A stretch of 32,806 bases of DNA, taken from Bavariicoccus seileri WCC 4188. GTDB taxonomy: Bacteria > Bacillota > Bacilli > Lactobacillales > Aerococcaceae. The notes beneath the pieces were generated by a model. The model was not told where the DNA came from and did not search any database. It saw only the letters and a program-made list of their open reading frames with translations. Location of the stretch: NCBI RefSeq assembly GCF_000421665.1, contig NZ_ATXL01000023.1:1-32806 (forward strand). Reading direction: 5' to 3'. Below, piece by piece: positions 26,505 through 32,806 of this stretch (the stretch's first letter is position 1; each line of letters begins with the position of its first letter). The position numbers were made by a program, and so were the translations under genes.

Positions 26505-27263
26505 TTAAAACCAATCTGACATCTTCTCAAGATACTTTCTGCTCTTTAGAGACAAACCGATATAATCATTATAAAATACAGATAACAACTTTAAGGCATC
26601 TTTCACGGTGACAGGATTTATGTCAAGCTTTCCCAATTGATTGGGTCGTATATTGGCCAGTAAACGACAGAGATGGATTGCCTTTGAACTAACCGGCAAC
26701 ACTGTCATATTTTGTGCCTCATCGCTTAAAATCACTCCAGGCGGATTAAGCGTAAAATTTAACCGCTTGTCAGCAGTTTCTTTATGGGATATTTGCGAAT
26801 GATTCCAGTCAGGAGCCACTCCGAACAGTCGTAAGGAAAAGAGTTCAAATTGTAGTCTAACAATATCAGCATTATAACCACTATTTAGTTTTATCAAGCT
26901 CTCTTTAAGAAAAGAATAGAAATCATCCTGTGGCACGTTATCTTCAAAAGCTGCGTCTGTGAGCGCAAGATAGTATGTTGCATGCGCTTGTAAAAATGGA
27001 TCTGATCTAATTTTTAGAAAACTTTTTAAAACATCACTATCTTTTAAAAAACTTAAGCCGCTTTGGTTGATATGTCCAAGATAAACAGAACATACCAATG
27101 GTGTCAACGCATTAGTCAACACACTATTAGAAGCCATCGAATTGCGAATAAAGAAGGATTTTTTGCCAAATTTTTCAGTGAAGATTTTCACGATCGCATC
27201 ATTTTCACGATGTGGCCGATTTGCTATGACAATTCCCTGAAAACTTTGATAATAATCACTCAT
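26505..27263 (-). CDS. recO: DNA repair protein RecO
   Basis: A 252-residue RecO, which loads RecA onto SSB-coated DNA together with RecR. The N-terminal OB fold is recognised by GIVIANRPHRENDAIVKIFTEKFGK, and the helical middle by the LQFELFSLRLFGVAPDW region. In many RecO proteins four cysteines follow that point; here the matching stretch is NHSQISHKETADKRLNFTLNPPGVILSDEA, with no cysteine, so the zinc site is lost. The ATG at 27263 follows AAGGTGAATCA, 11 nt after the era stop. It is the last gene of the yqeY-purB-phoH-ybeY-dgkA-era-recO unit. Confidence 0.94.
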   Translation of the reverse strand: MSDYYQSFQGIVIANRPHRENDAIVKIFTEKFGKKSFFIRNSMASNSVLTNALTPLVCSVYLGHINQSGLSFLKDSDVLKSFLKIRSDPFLQAHATYYLALTDAAFEDNVPQDDFYSFLKESLIKLNSGYNADIVRLQFELFSLRLFGVAPDWNHSQISHKETADKRLNFTLNPPGVILSDEAQNMTVLPVSSKAIHLCRLLANIRPNQLGKLDINPVTVKDALKLLSVFYNDYIGLSLKSRKYLEKMSDWF

Positions 27264-27274
27264 TGATTCACCTT

Positions 27275-28183
27275 CTAATGATAATCTTTATCCTCATAGC
27301 CTAATTCCTTCAATAAAAACTTATCGTCACGCCATTTTGGTTTGACTTTTACCCATAGTTCTAAGAAAACGTGACTCCCTAATAAGTTTTCAATATCTTT
27401 GCGGGCTAAAACGCCGATTTTCTTAATCATTGCCCCACCCTTACCAATTATGATTCCTTTTTGACTAGAGCGTTCAACTATTATCGTTGCTAGCACATGT
27501 ACAGATTCATCAGCTTGTGTCTTCATTGAATCGACTTTAACAGCAACAGAATGTGGCACTTCTTCTCGTGTCAGTTGCAAAATCTTTTCTCTTATAAATT
27601 CTGACACAACGAAATATTCTGGATGATCTGTCAAGTGGTCTTCAGGATAGTATTTAGGCCCAATGGGTAGACAATCCTTTATGACAGATAAAAAGGTAGG
27701 CATATTGTTTCCTAGTAAAGCAGAGACCGGAATGACTTCTTTAAAAGACATCACGTCAGTATAACTCGTAATGATTTCTGGTAGCTTATCCGGATGAACT
27801 TTATCAATTTTATTGATTACAAGTATGACTGGTACCTTATTTGATTGAAGACGATCCAATATAAATCTATCTCCAGGTCCGATAGGATCTACTGCACTGA
27901 CCATAAAACAGACTAGATCAACTTCTGACAATGTTTGATACGCACTGGAAACCATAAACTCTCCGAGCTCATGCTTCGGTTTATGAATACCTGGTGTATC
28001 AATGAAAATGATTTGGCTATCATCATCTGTATAAACACCTTGAATCTTATTACGAGTGGTTTGAGCTGTACTGGACATAATGGCAATTTTTTGACCAATG
28101 AGATAATTCATCAATGTCGATTTACCGACATTGGGTCGACCAACTAATGCGACAAAACCTGATTTAAAGTTTTTTTGACTCAC
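27275..28183 (-). CDS. era: GTPase Era
   Basis: A 302-residue Era, the GTPase that binds the 16S rRNA 3' end in 30S assembly. G1 is GRPNVGKST (residues 15-23), G3 DTPG (in [11 protein letters not shown]), and G4 NKID. The C-terminal KH domain is seen in [15 protein letters not shown] and the terminal [12 protein letters not shown]. The start is GTG at 28183, overlapping the dgkA stop as GTGA, which suggests coupled translation. Confidence 0.98.
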   Translation of the reverse strand: MSQKNFKSGFVALVGRPNVGKSTLMNYLIGQKIAIMSSTAQTTRNKIQGVYTDDDSQIIFIDTPGIHKPKHELGEFMVSSAYQTLSEVDLVCFMVSAVDPIGPGDRFILDRLQSNKVPVILVINKIDKVHPDKLPEIITSYTDVMSFKEVIPVSALLGNNMPTFLSVIKDCLPIGPKYYPEDHLTDHPEYFVVSEFIREKILQLTREEVPHSVAVKVDSMKTQADESVHVLATIIVERSSQKGIIIGKGGAMIKKIGVLARKDIENLLGSHVFLELWVKVKPKWRDDKFLLKELGYEDKDYH

Positions 28184-28599
28184 AATAATAATGCTCCTTC
28201 ATTAAAAAAATCAATCAAATGGGGTCCAAAAATGATTAATGCAACAATCACCACGAAAATGGTTACTAATAACACACCACCTGCTGCAATATCCTTAACA
28301 TTTTTTGCAATAAGACTGAATTTTTTTTCAGTTATCAAATCGACGATATTCTCGAAAATCGTGTTAATGAATTCCATCAGTAAGACTAGTAGGATACAAA
28401 AAACAATCATGACCCATTCGATTGTCGTGATGCCAAAATAAAAGCCTAAAATTATTGGAATCATAGCGATCAACATATGATATCGAATATTTCTCTCCTC
28501 TAAAAAAATCAGAAGGATGCCATCTATTGCATGAAAAAGAGATTGAAAAAAATGACTGTTTTTAGAGGTTTGCTTATCATACTTCTTTTGTAAGCCCAT
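28180..28599 (-). CDS. dgkA: Diacylglycerol/undecaprenol kinase family protein
   Basis: A 139-residue integral membrane kinase of the DgkA family; in Gram-positive bacteria these phosphorylate undecaprenol rather than diacylglycerol. Three hydrophobic segments (about residues 42-56, 62-76 and 108-125) flank the signature [15 protein letters not shown], with E76, N79 and E83, and the [13 protein letters not shown] block. The ATG at 28599 lies inside the ybeY 3' end (23-nt overlap), with AAAAGGAG 13 nt upstream, a longish spacing. The C-terminus overlaps the era start by 4 nt. Confidence 0.94.
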   Translation of the reverse strand: MGLQKKYDKQTSKNSHFFQSLFHAIDGILLIFLEERNIRYHMLIAMIPIILGFYFGITTIEWVMIVFCILLVLLMEFINTIFENIVDLITEKKFSLIAKNVKDIAAGGVLLVTIFVVIVALIIFGPHLIDFFNEGALLL

Positions 28600-29065
28600 A
28601 GGCGTTTAAAATCTCCTTTTGCAGTCCAAACATTTCTTTCTCATCTTCTTTGGTCTGGTGATCATATCCTAACAAGTGTAATAAACTATGACAAGCTAAA
28701 AAACCTAATTCCCTTTGCAACGAATGGCCATACTCTTTCGATTGGATGGTAGCTTGATCGATAGAGATTACAATATCACCATAATGATGGTTTAAGACTG
28801 TAGCCATCTGATCATTTGGCTTAACAGGGTCTATTACACCATCTATTTGATCATCTAGCGCAAAGCTAATGACGTCTGTTGGGCGATCTACACCACGATA
28901 CTCCCGATTGATTTCATGTATACGTTCATTTGTTACGATTGTTACGGAACACTCTGTATTCTTTGCTAATTTTAGGTAATCACTGGCAAAGTGTAATACG
29001 TCAAGGATCAAAGCTTGATTACTTTGCGTAATACGCCCTGTCTCATCATTAAAATCGATAATCAT
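28577..29065 (-). CDS. ybeY: Endoribonuclease YbeY (16S rRNA maturation)
   Basis: A 162-residue YbeY, the zinc endoribonuclease for 16S rRNA 3' end maturation and ribosome quality control. The three-histidine signature is HSLLHLLGYDH, and RGVDRPTDVISFALDD is the conserved central block. I chose the ATG at 29065 (MIIDFNDETG), which matches the family's N-terminus and has GAAGG upstream. A TTG at 29083 would add six residues and overlap the phoH stop by 4 nt, but its ribosome binding site is poor. In Bacillus subtilis the PgpH phosphohydrolase gene lies between phoH and ybeY; here the two are adjacent. Confidence 0.96.
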   Translation of the reverse strand: MIIDFNDETGRITQSNQALILDVLHFASDYLKLAKNTECSVTIVTNERIHEINREYRGVDRPTDVISFALDDQIDGVIDPVKPNDQMATVLNHHYGDIVISIDQATIQSKEYGHSLQRELGFLACHSLLHLLGYDHQTKEDEKEMFGLQKEILNAYGLTKEV

Positions 29066-29079
29066 ATAGTTTCCAACCT

Positions 29080-30042
29080 TCAAATTTCTTTTTTGCCATA
29101 GGCTTCAATAATATCAGCCACTAATGGATGCCTTACAACATCATGGGCATCAAATAAAACAAATGCAATCCGCTTCAAATCCCTCAGTTTACTGTTAGCA
29201 TCAATCAATCCACTTTTACTACCACGAGGCAAATCGATTTGAGTAATATCTCCATTAACAACCATTTTAGAATTGAATCCTAACCTCGTTAAAAACATCT
29301 TCATTTGAGAAATGGTTGTATTTTGAGCTTCATCCAATATCACGAAGGCATCATTCAATGTTCTACCCCGCATATAAGCCAAAGGCGCAATTTCGATGAC
29401 ACCTCTATCCATTAATCTGGTTGCGTGTTCTGTTCCATAAATCGTGTAGAGAGCATCATACAAGGGTCTCAAATAAGGATCTACTTTTTCTTTCAAGTCC
29501 CCTGGAAGAAACCCTAAATTTTCACCAGCTTCAACTGCAGGCCTCGTTAAAATAATTTTTTTAACATCACCTTTCTTCAGTGCAGATGTAGCTGCAACAA
29601 CAGCTAAAAATGTTTTACCGGTCCCAGCTGGTCCTATTCCAAAAACAAGATCATTTAATGCCATCGCTTGCACATATTGATGTTGTCCAAAAGTTTTGGC
29701 TCTAATCGTCTTACCATCGTAAGACCTGCCTATCTCTTCATGATACAAATTTACAAAATAATCCAATGTGCCTCGCTCAGCCATTTTTATAGCGGTCAAC
29801 ACATCGCTAGCTGATAAAGAGATGCCATCTTTTAAAAGCTGTTCTAATTCTAACAACAAATTCTTGACTAAATCTGCATTTTCTTTTGATCCTTGTATGA
29901 TCAAAGTATTTCCTCTGTTAGCTAATACTACCCCAAGACCCTCTTCAATCAGTTTCAAATGCTGATCATTTGGACCAAATAGTGCAGATAATAGCTTGGG
30001 ATTAGTGAATTCAATCGTTGGATATTCAATGCCGTTAGACAA
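29080..30042 (-). CDS. phoH: PhoH-family ATPase (PhoH-like, YqfE-type)
   Basis: A 320-residue PhoH-like protein. An N-terminal KH-like region (about residues 1-100) precedes the ATPase domain, which has Walker A GPAGTGKT (137-144), Walker B VILDEAQN and sensor region VVNGDITQIDLP. The family is linked to RNA metabolism and phosphate starvation; the precise role in Firmicutes is not settled. The start is a TTG at 30042, behind GGAGAGGATCTA. It lies 26 nt after purB and directly before ybeY. Confidence 0.94.
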   Translation of the reverse strand: MSNGIEYPTIEFTNPKLLSALFGPNDQHLKLIEEGLGVVLANRGNTLIIQGSKENADLVKNLLLELEQLLKDGISLSASDVLTAIKMAERGTLDYFVNLYHEEIGRSYDGKTIRAKTFGQHQYVQAMALNDLVFGIGPAGTGKTFLAVVAATSALKKGDVKKIILTRPAVEAGENLGFLPGDLKEKVDPYLRPLYDALYTIYGTEHATRLMDRGVIEIAPLAYMRGRTLNDAFVILDEAQNTTISQMKMFLTRLGFNSKMVVNGDITQIDLPRGSKSGLIDANSKLRDLKRIAFVLFDAHDVVRHPLVADIIEAYGKKEI

Positions 30043-30068
30043 TAGATCCTCTCCATTCTAGTAATTGT

Positions 30069-31361
30069 TTACAAGCCAACTCTGTTAAATAAATCATCCA
30101 CATATTTTAAATGGTAGTGATAGTCAAAAGCATCGTCGATTTCTGTTTGGCCCAATACTTTCATTATAGTGGGATCATTAGAAACAAGTTCTTTAAAAGA
30201 CAGCTTTTCATCCCAACTCTTTGCCGTTTTAGGTTGAATCAAATCATATGCTTTTTCCCTTGAATAGCCGTGTTCAATGAGTTTTAGTAAAAGCCGTTGT
30301 GAATAGATGAGGCCATATGACTTGTTCATATTTTCTTCCATTTTTTGAGGATAGACTGTCAATTTGGAAACGATGCTTGTAAATCTTCTCAAAATATAAT
30401 CGAGCAATGTCGTCGCATCCGGTAAAATGATTCTTTCAGCTGAAGAATGTGAAATGTCCCTTTCGTGCCAAAGGCTGACATCTTCATAGGCTGGGACCAT
30501 ATAGCCACGTAGTACGCGAGCAATGCCTGTGACGTTTTCGCTTCCGATGGGGTTCCTTTTATGAGGCATAGCTGAAGACCCTTTTTGCCCTTGTGCAAAA
30601 TACTCTTCAACTTCATGAATTTCCGTTTTTTGCAGTCCCCTGATTTCAGTTGCAAATCGTTCAATAGATGTTGCTATCAGTGCAATTATGCTGATATATT
30701 CAGCATGTAGATCTCTCGGCAAGACCTGTGTTGAGATGGGCTGTGGAGTTAATCCAATCCTGTCACAAACATATTTTTCCACTTGTGGTGGTGTGTTTGC
30801 AAACGTGCCAACTGCACCACTTATTTTACCAGCTTCAACCCGTTTTGAAACACGATCAAAACGATCAATATCTCGGTTCATTTCATCATACCAATTCAAT
30901 AGCTTTAGACCGAACGTCATCGGTTCTGCATGAACACCGTGTGTTCTTCCCATTTCTACGGTATATTTATAAGTTTTCGCCTTTTCTCCAATAACCATTT
31001 TCAATTCGGCAAGATCTTTTCTCAATACCGCGTTGACTTGTTTTAACAAATAGCCATTGGCCGTGTCGACCACATCTGTACTGGTCAAACCATAATGAAC
31101 CCATTTTCTCTCTTCCCCTAATGATTCAGAAACAGCACGAGTGAAGGCTACAACGTCATGACGCGTTTCCTTTTCTATCTCTAATATTCTGGAAACCGAA
31201 AATGAAGCATTCTTCCTTAAAGCTACCACGTCTCTTTTAGGAATAATACCAAGTTCAGACCATGCTTCGGCTGCTAGTATTTCAACCTCTAGCCAAGCCT
31301 TATATTTGTTTTCATCGCTCCATAACTTTTTTAACACAGTATTGCTATATCTATCGATCAT
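30069..31361 (-). CDS. purB: Adenylosuccinate lyase
   Basis: A 430-residue fumarase/aspartase-superfamily lyase with two steps in purine synthesis, splitting SAICAR and adenylosuccinate with release of fumarate. The signature [15 protein letters not shown] and the catalytic histidine region [10 protein letters not shown] are present, and [20 protein letters not shown] is the family's N-terminus. ATG after AGGAGAATTTC, 15 nt after the yqeY stop. It is away from other pur genes, between yqeY and phoH. Confidence 0.98.
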   Translation of the reverse strand: MIDRYSNTVLKKLWSDENKYKAWLEVEILAAEAWSELGIIPKRDVVALRKNASFSVSRILEIEKETRHDVVAFTRAVSESLGEERKWVHYGLTSTDVVDTANGYLLKQVNAVLRKDLAELKMVIGEKAKTYKYTVEMGRTHGVHAEPMTFGLKLLNWYDEMNRDIDRFDRVSKRVEAGKISGAVGTFANTPPQVEKYVCDRIGLTPQPISTQVLPRDLHAEYISIIALIATSIERFATEIRGLQKTEIHEVEEYFAQGQKGSSAMPHKRNPIGSENVTGIARVLRGYMVPAYEDVSLWHERDISHSSAERIILPDATTLLDYILRRFTSIVSKLTVYPQKMEENMNKSYGLIYSQRLLLKLIEHGYSREKAYDLIQPKTAKSWDEKLSFKELVSNDPTIMKVLGQTEIDDAFDYHYHLKYVDDLFNRVGL

Positions 31362-31376
31362 GAAATTCTCCTACAT

Positions 31377-31823
31377 CTATTGATTTAAAACTTTAGTTGC
31401 TGCTTCTTTAATCATATTTCCGTCTGCTTTACCCTTTAAAGCCTTCACAGAAGCACCCATTAATTTCCCGAAATCAGCCTTTGATTTTGCACCGATTTTA
31501 TCAGCTATTGCTTTGACTTCAGTGAGTACTTCTTCTGTTGATAATTGCTTTGGCAAGTATGTCTCAACGATTTCTATTTCGTGATCAACATGTGCCACTA
31601 GTTCATCCCTGCCTGCATCATAAAATTCCTTTCGCGACTCTTTTCGTTGCTTTAATTCACGAGATAAAATTGTCAGTTCTTCTGCCTGATCTAAAGGTTT
31701 TTTCTTGTCGATTTCTGCCATCTGTACTGCAGTTTTTAACATGCGAAGCACATCTAAACGATCGCGATCTTTTGCCTTCATCGCTGTTTTGATATCATTA
31801 TTTAACGTTTCTAATAAGGTCAT
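31377..31823 (-). CDS. yqeY: GatB/YqeY domain protein
   Basis: A 148-residue YqeY-like protein. The whole chain is one YqeY domain: helical N-half with DIKTAMKAKDRDRLDVLRMLKTA, then the tail-like C-terminal domain that in GatB binds tRNA (VKAIADKIGAKSKADFGKLMGASVKALKGKADG). The stand-alone form is common in Firmicutes; its function is undefined, though a tRNA link is supposed. ATG after GGAGGAGACGGCATC. First gene of the unit; rpsU lies upstream, the usual rpsU-yqeY order, but here separated by a terminator and about 300 nt. Confidence 0.95.
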   Translation of the reverse strand: MTLLETLNNDIKTAMKAKDRDRLDVLRMLKTAVQMAEIDKKKPLDQAEELTILSRELKQRKESRKEFYDAGRDELVAHVDHEIEIVETYLPKQLSTEEVLTEVKAIADKIGAKSKADFGKLMGASVKALKGKADGNMIKEAATKVLNQ

Positions 31824-32071
31824 GATGCCGTCTCCTCCATTTATATATTACAGGTTTTAGGTATTAAAGTTAGTAGTAAGTCCATCTTATCTCGTCATAA
31901 TACAATTTTAACACAGAATTCTATTAGTAAAGTCTGCAAGCTTCCGAATTAATAAAAGCTAAAAAACAGTAAGTTACACAAGTAAGCAAAAAACGATAAA
32001 AAGTAGGGTTTATCATTGGGTAAGTAGTGTTAATCTTAAGATCGAGCAAGTATCTACTTGTCTATGTTAAC
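31824..32071. other. Intergenic stretch between yqeY and the rpsU terminator
   Basis: I see no gene here. It holds the tentative yqeY promoter (31905-31913) and a small inverted repeat CAAGTA-TC-TACTTG at 32047-32060. The rest is AT-rich sequence without recognisable structure. Confidence 0.6.
31905..31913 (-). promoter_or_regulatory. Tentative extended -10 promoter of the yqeY unit
   Basis: TGTTAAAAT on the minus strand fits an extended -10 (TGnTAAAAT), about 80 nt upstream of the yqeY start. No convincing -35 is seen. Confidence 0.4.
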
Positions 32072-32106
32072 AAAAAAACGGGTCATTGGCATTTCCAATG
32101 ACCCGT
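32072..32106 (-). terminator. Terminator of rpsU
   Basis: On the minus strand ACGGGTCATTGG pairs perfectly with CCAATGACCCGT (12 bp) around a 5-nt loop, followed by seven T. It is 24 nt after the rpsU stop. Confidence 0.9.
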
Positions 32107-32129
32107 TGCCAATGTTAAATGGCTAATTA

Positions 32130-32303
32130 TTAATGTTTGCGTTTGCGTGCAGCTTCAGATTTCTTTTTACGACGAACGCTTGGTTTTTCATAGAATTCAC
32201 GTTTGCGTGCTTCTTGAAGTGTACCTGACTTAGAAACATTACGTTTAAAGCGGCGAAGAGCATCATCAAGAGATTCGTTTTTACGAACGATTGTTTTTGA
32301 CAT
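32130..32303 (-). CDS. rpsU: 30S ribosomal protein S21
   Basis: A 57-residue S21 of the small ribosomal subunit, with the family start [20 protein letters not shown] and a very basic C-terminus ([14 protein letters not shown]). Length equals that of the Bacillus subtilis protein. The ATG at 32303 follows GGAGGGAGGGAATCAAATT. It has its own promoter (32388-32416), a leader of about 80 nt, and a strong terminator. A longer open frame in another register overlaps it but is a by-product. The promoter is close to an insertion sequence end. Confidence 0.97.
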   Translation of the reverse strand: MSKTIVRKNESLDDALRRFKRNVSKSGTLQEARKREFYEKPSVRRKKKSEAARKRKH

Positions 32304-32387
32304 AATTTGATTCCCTCCCTCCGAGCAATGAAAGTAACGTTTTTGTTTAGGTCCATTTCATAACGTTAAACAAAATGTCCTTCTAAC

Positions 32388-32416
32388 ATTATACAAGATA
32401 TCAAAATATCCGTCAA
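32388..32416 (-). promoter_or_regulatory. Sigma-A promoter of rpsU
   Basis: On the minus strand TTGACG (32416-32411), a 17-nt spacer and TATAAT (32393-32388), five and six matches to consensus. The -35 is partly made by the second copy of a 13-nt tandem duplication (32413-32438). Confidence 0.85.
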
Positions 32417-32438
32417 TATACTTTATCAATATACTTTA
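32413..32438. repeat. 13-nt tandem duplication at the rpsU -35 region
   Basis: TCAATATACTTTA is repeated perfectly, head to tail, at 32413-32425 and 32426-32438. On the minus strand each copy ends in TTGA; the copy nearest the gene supplies the first four bases of the -35, and the other gives TTGATA 13 nt upstream. Confidence 0.85.
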
Positions 32439-32524
32439 ATACTATCTAGGGTTGTCAAACATATGTTACCTGAACTGATAATAGTGGTGCTTGATGTCTT
32501 GTCCACCAAAACGAATTTTTTGAC

Positions 32525-32566
32525 TTTGTTGTCAAGGAGGAAAGTGAAACGATCCTTGACAACAAA
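32525..32566. repeat. 14-bp inverted repeat in the insertion sequence tail
   Basis: TTTGTTGTCAAGGA (32525-32538) and TCCTTGACAACAAA (32553-32566) pair perfectly around a 14-nt loop. It lies about 30 nt beyond the transposase stop, and TTGACAAC occurs again at 32458-32451. Confidence 0.8.
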
Positions 32567-32594
32567 CGATAAAAATATAAAATCAGTGGACACA

Positions 32595-32806
32595 TCAAGC
32601 AGCTTCGTTATACTTATTTTCGTAATACTTTTCAACCATTTGATTTGGGCTTAAGAATCCCAATACTTTTCGTGCAATATTATTGTGTCGACTCATATAT
32701 CGCCGATGTTGCTTTAACATATCCTCTACGGATTCAAACTCTCGTTTACCATAAAACCGAAGTTGATCTTCCCGGTGACTTCGTTCCACTTTGCCGTTCT
32801 GCCATG
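32595..32806 (-). CDS. DDE transposase, C-terminal part
   Basis: The frame is open to the window end and gives about 69 residues. It begins WQNGKVERSHREDQLRFY, and the glutamate of KVERSHR is the third catalytic residue of the integrase-core (rve) DDE triad. The C-terminal SRHNNIARKVLGFLSPNQMV resembles the end of IS481/IS1202-like and related transposases (the ...N..P...L...SP motif). Stop at 32595. There is no sign of decay in the visible part; the N-terminal domain is outside the window. Confidence 0.85.
   Translation of the reverse strand, partial: WQNGKVERSHREDQLRFYGKREFESVEDMLKQHRRYMSRHNNIARKVLGFLSPNQMVEKYYENKYNEAA

Larger units (their letters stand above)
32440..32806 (-). mobile_element. 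Insertion sequence, 3' end (runs off the window)
   Basis: The stretch holds the C-terminus of a DDE transposase (32595-32806) and a roughly 150-nt AT-rich tail with a 14-bp hairpin and copies of TTGACAAC, typical of an insertion sequence end. The exact left boundary is not determined; a terminal element near TTGACAAC at 32451-32458 is a guess. The family is not certain (IS481/IS1202-like is my best guess). Confidence 0.7.

Noticed and set aside
32123-32356. 77-codon open frame on the minus strand
   Set aside because: It is another register of rpsU and its leader; the S21 sequence is unmistakable in the other frame.
32463-32654. Plus-strand frame in the insertion sequence tail
   Set aside because: It crosses a perfect hairpin and is antisense to the transposase end; no start signals.

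Overview
The window is a low-GC Firmicutes chromosome segment. Gene content and order point to the Lactobacillales, most likely near Enterococcaceae/Carnobacteriaceae; I cannot name a genus from the sequence alone. Evidence includes a Gram-positive SOS box, a T-box riboswitch, strong Shine-Dalgarno sequences, frequent TTG/GTG starts, a two-subunit glycyl-tRNA synthetase, and YneF, YnzC, YqeY and RecJ-Apt clusters. Almost all of the DNA is conserved housekeeping sequence on the minus strand. Only a PlsC-like acyltransferase and lexA are on the plus strand.

Layout from left to right. (1) 1-339 is the 5' part of a group II intron of the bacterial class C type, on the minus strand, immediately downstream of the frr terminator. 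(2) 343-3699 is the rpsB-tsf-pyrH-frr translation/UMP kinase operon, read leftwards from a strong promoter and a structured leader, with hairpin terminators between rpsB/tsf and tsf/pyrH. (3) 3860-7722 holds a SWIM-type SNF2 helicase divergent from a PlsC-like acyltransferase. (4) 7874-11395 is a two-gene heterodimeric ABC exporter. (5) 11554-14112 is ynzC-tkt-yneF, divergent from the SOS-controlled lexA (14255-14878). (6) 15152-26425 is a glycine T-box leader, an unrecognised 79-residue ORF, then glyQ-glyS-obgE-acyltransferase-rnz-SDR-recJ-apt. (7) 26505-31823 is yqeY-purB-phoH-ybeY-dgkA-era-recO. (8) 32130-32303 is rpsU with its own promoter and terminator. (9) 32440-32806 is the 3' end of an insertion sequence whose transposase runs off the window.

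The genes form a growth-related block: ribosomal proteins and translation factors (rpsB, tsf, frr, rpsU), ribosome maturation GTPases and nucleases (era, obgE, ybeY, rnz), glycine tRNA charging (glyQS), purine salvage and synthesis (apt, purB), DNA repair and the SOS switch (recJ, recO, lexA), lipid and envelope functions (plsC-like, dgkA, acyltransferase/SGNH protein) and the pentose phosphate pathway (tkt).

No CRISPR array, tRNA, rRNA, prophage or clear defence island is visible. The points most worth a second look are the small unknown ORF placed under T-box control before glyQ, the class C intron sitting at an intrinsic terminator, three short tandem duplications at gene boundaries (after an ABC exporter gene, after apt, and in the rpsU promoter), and the absence of pgpH and cdd from the phoH-ybeY-dgkA-era cluster. 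Both window ends lie inside elements that are usually multicopy.
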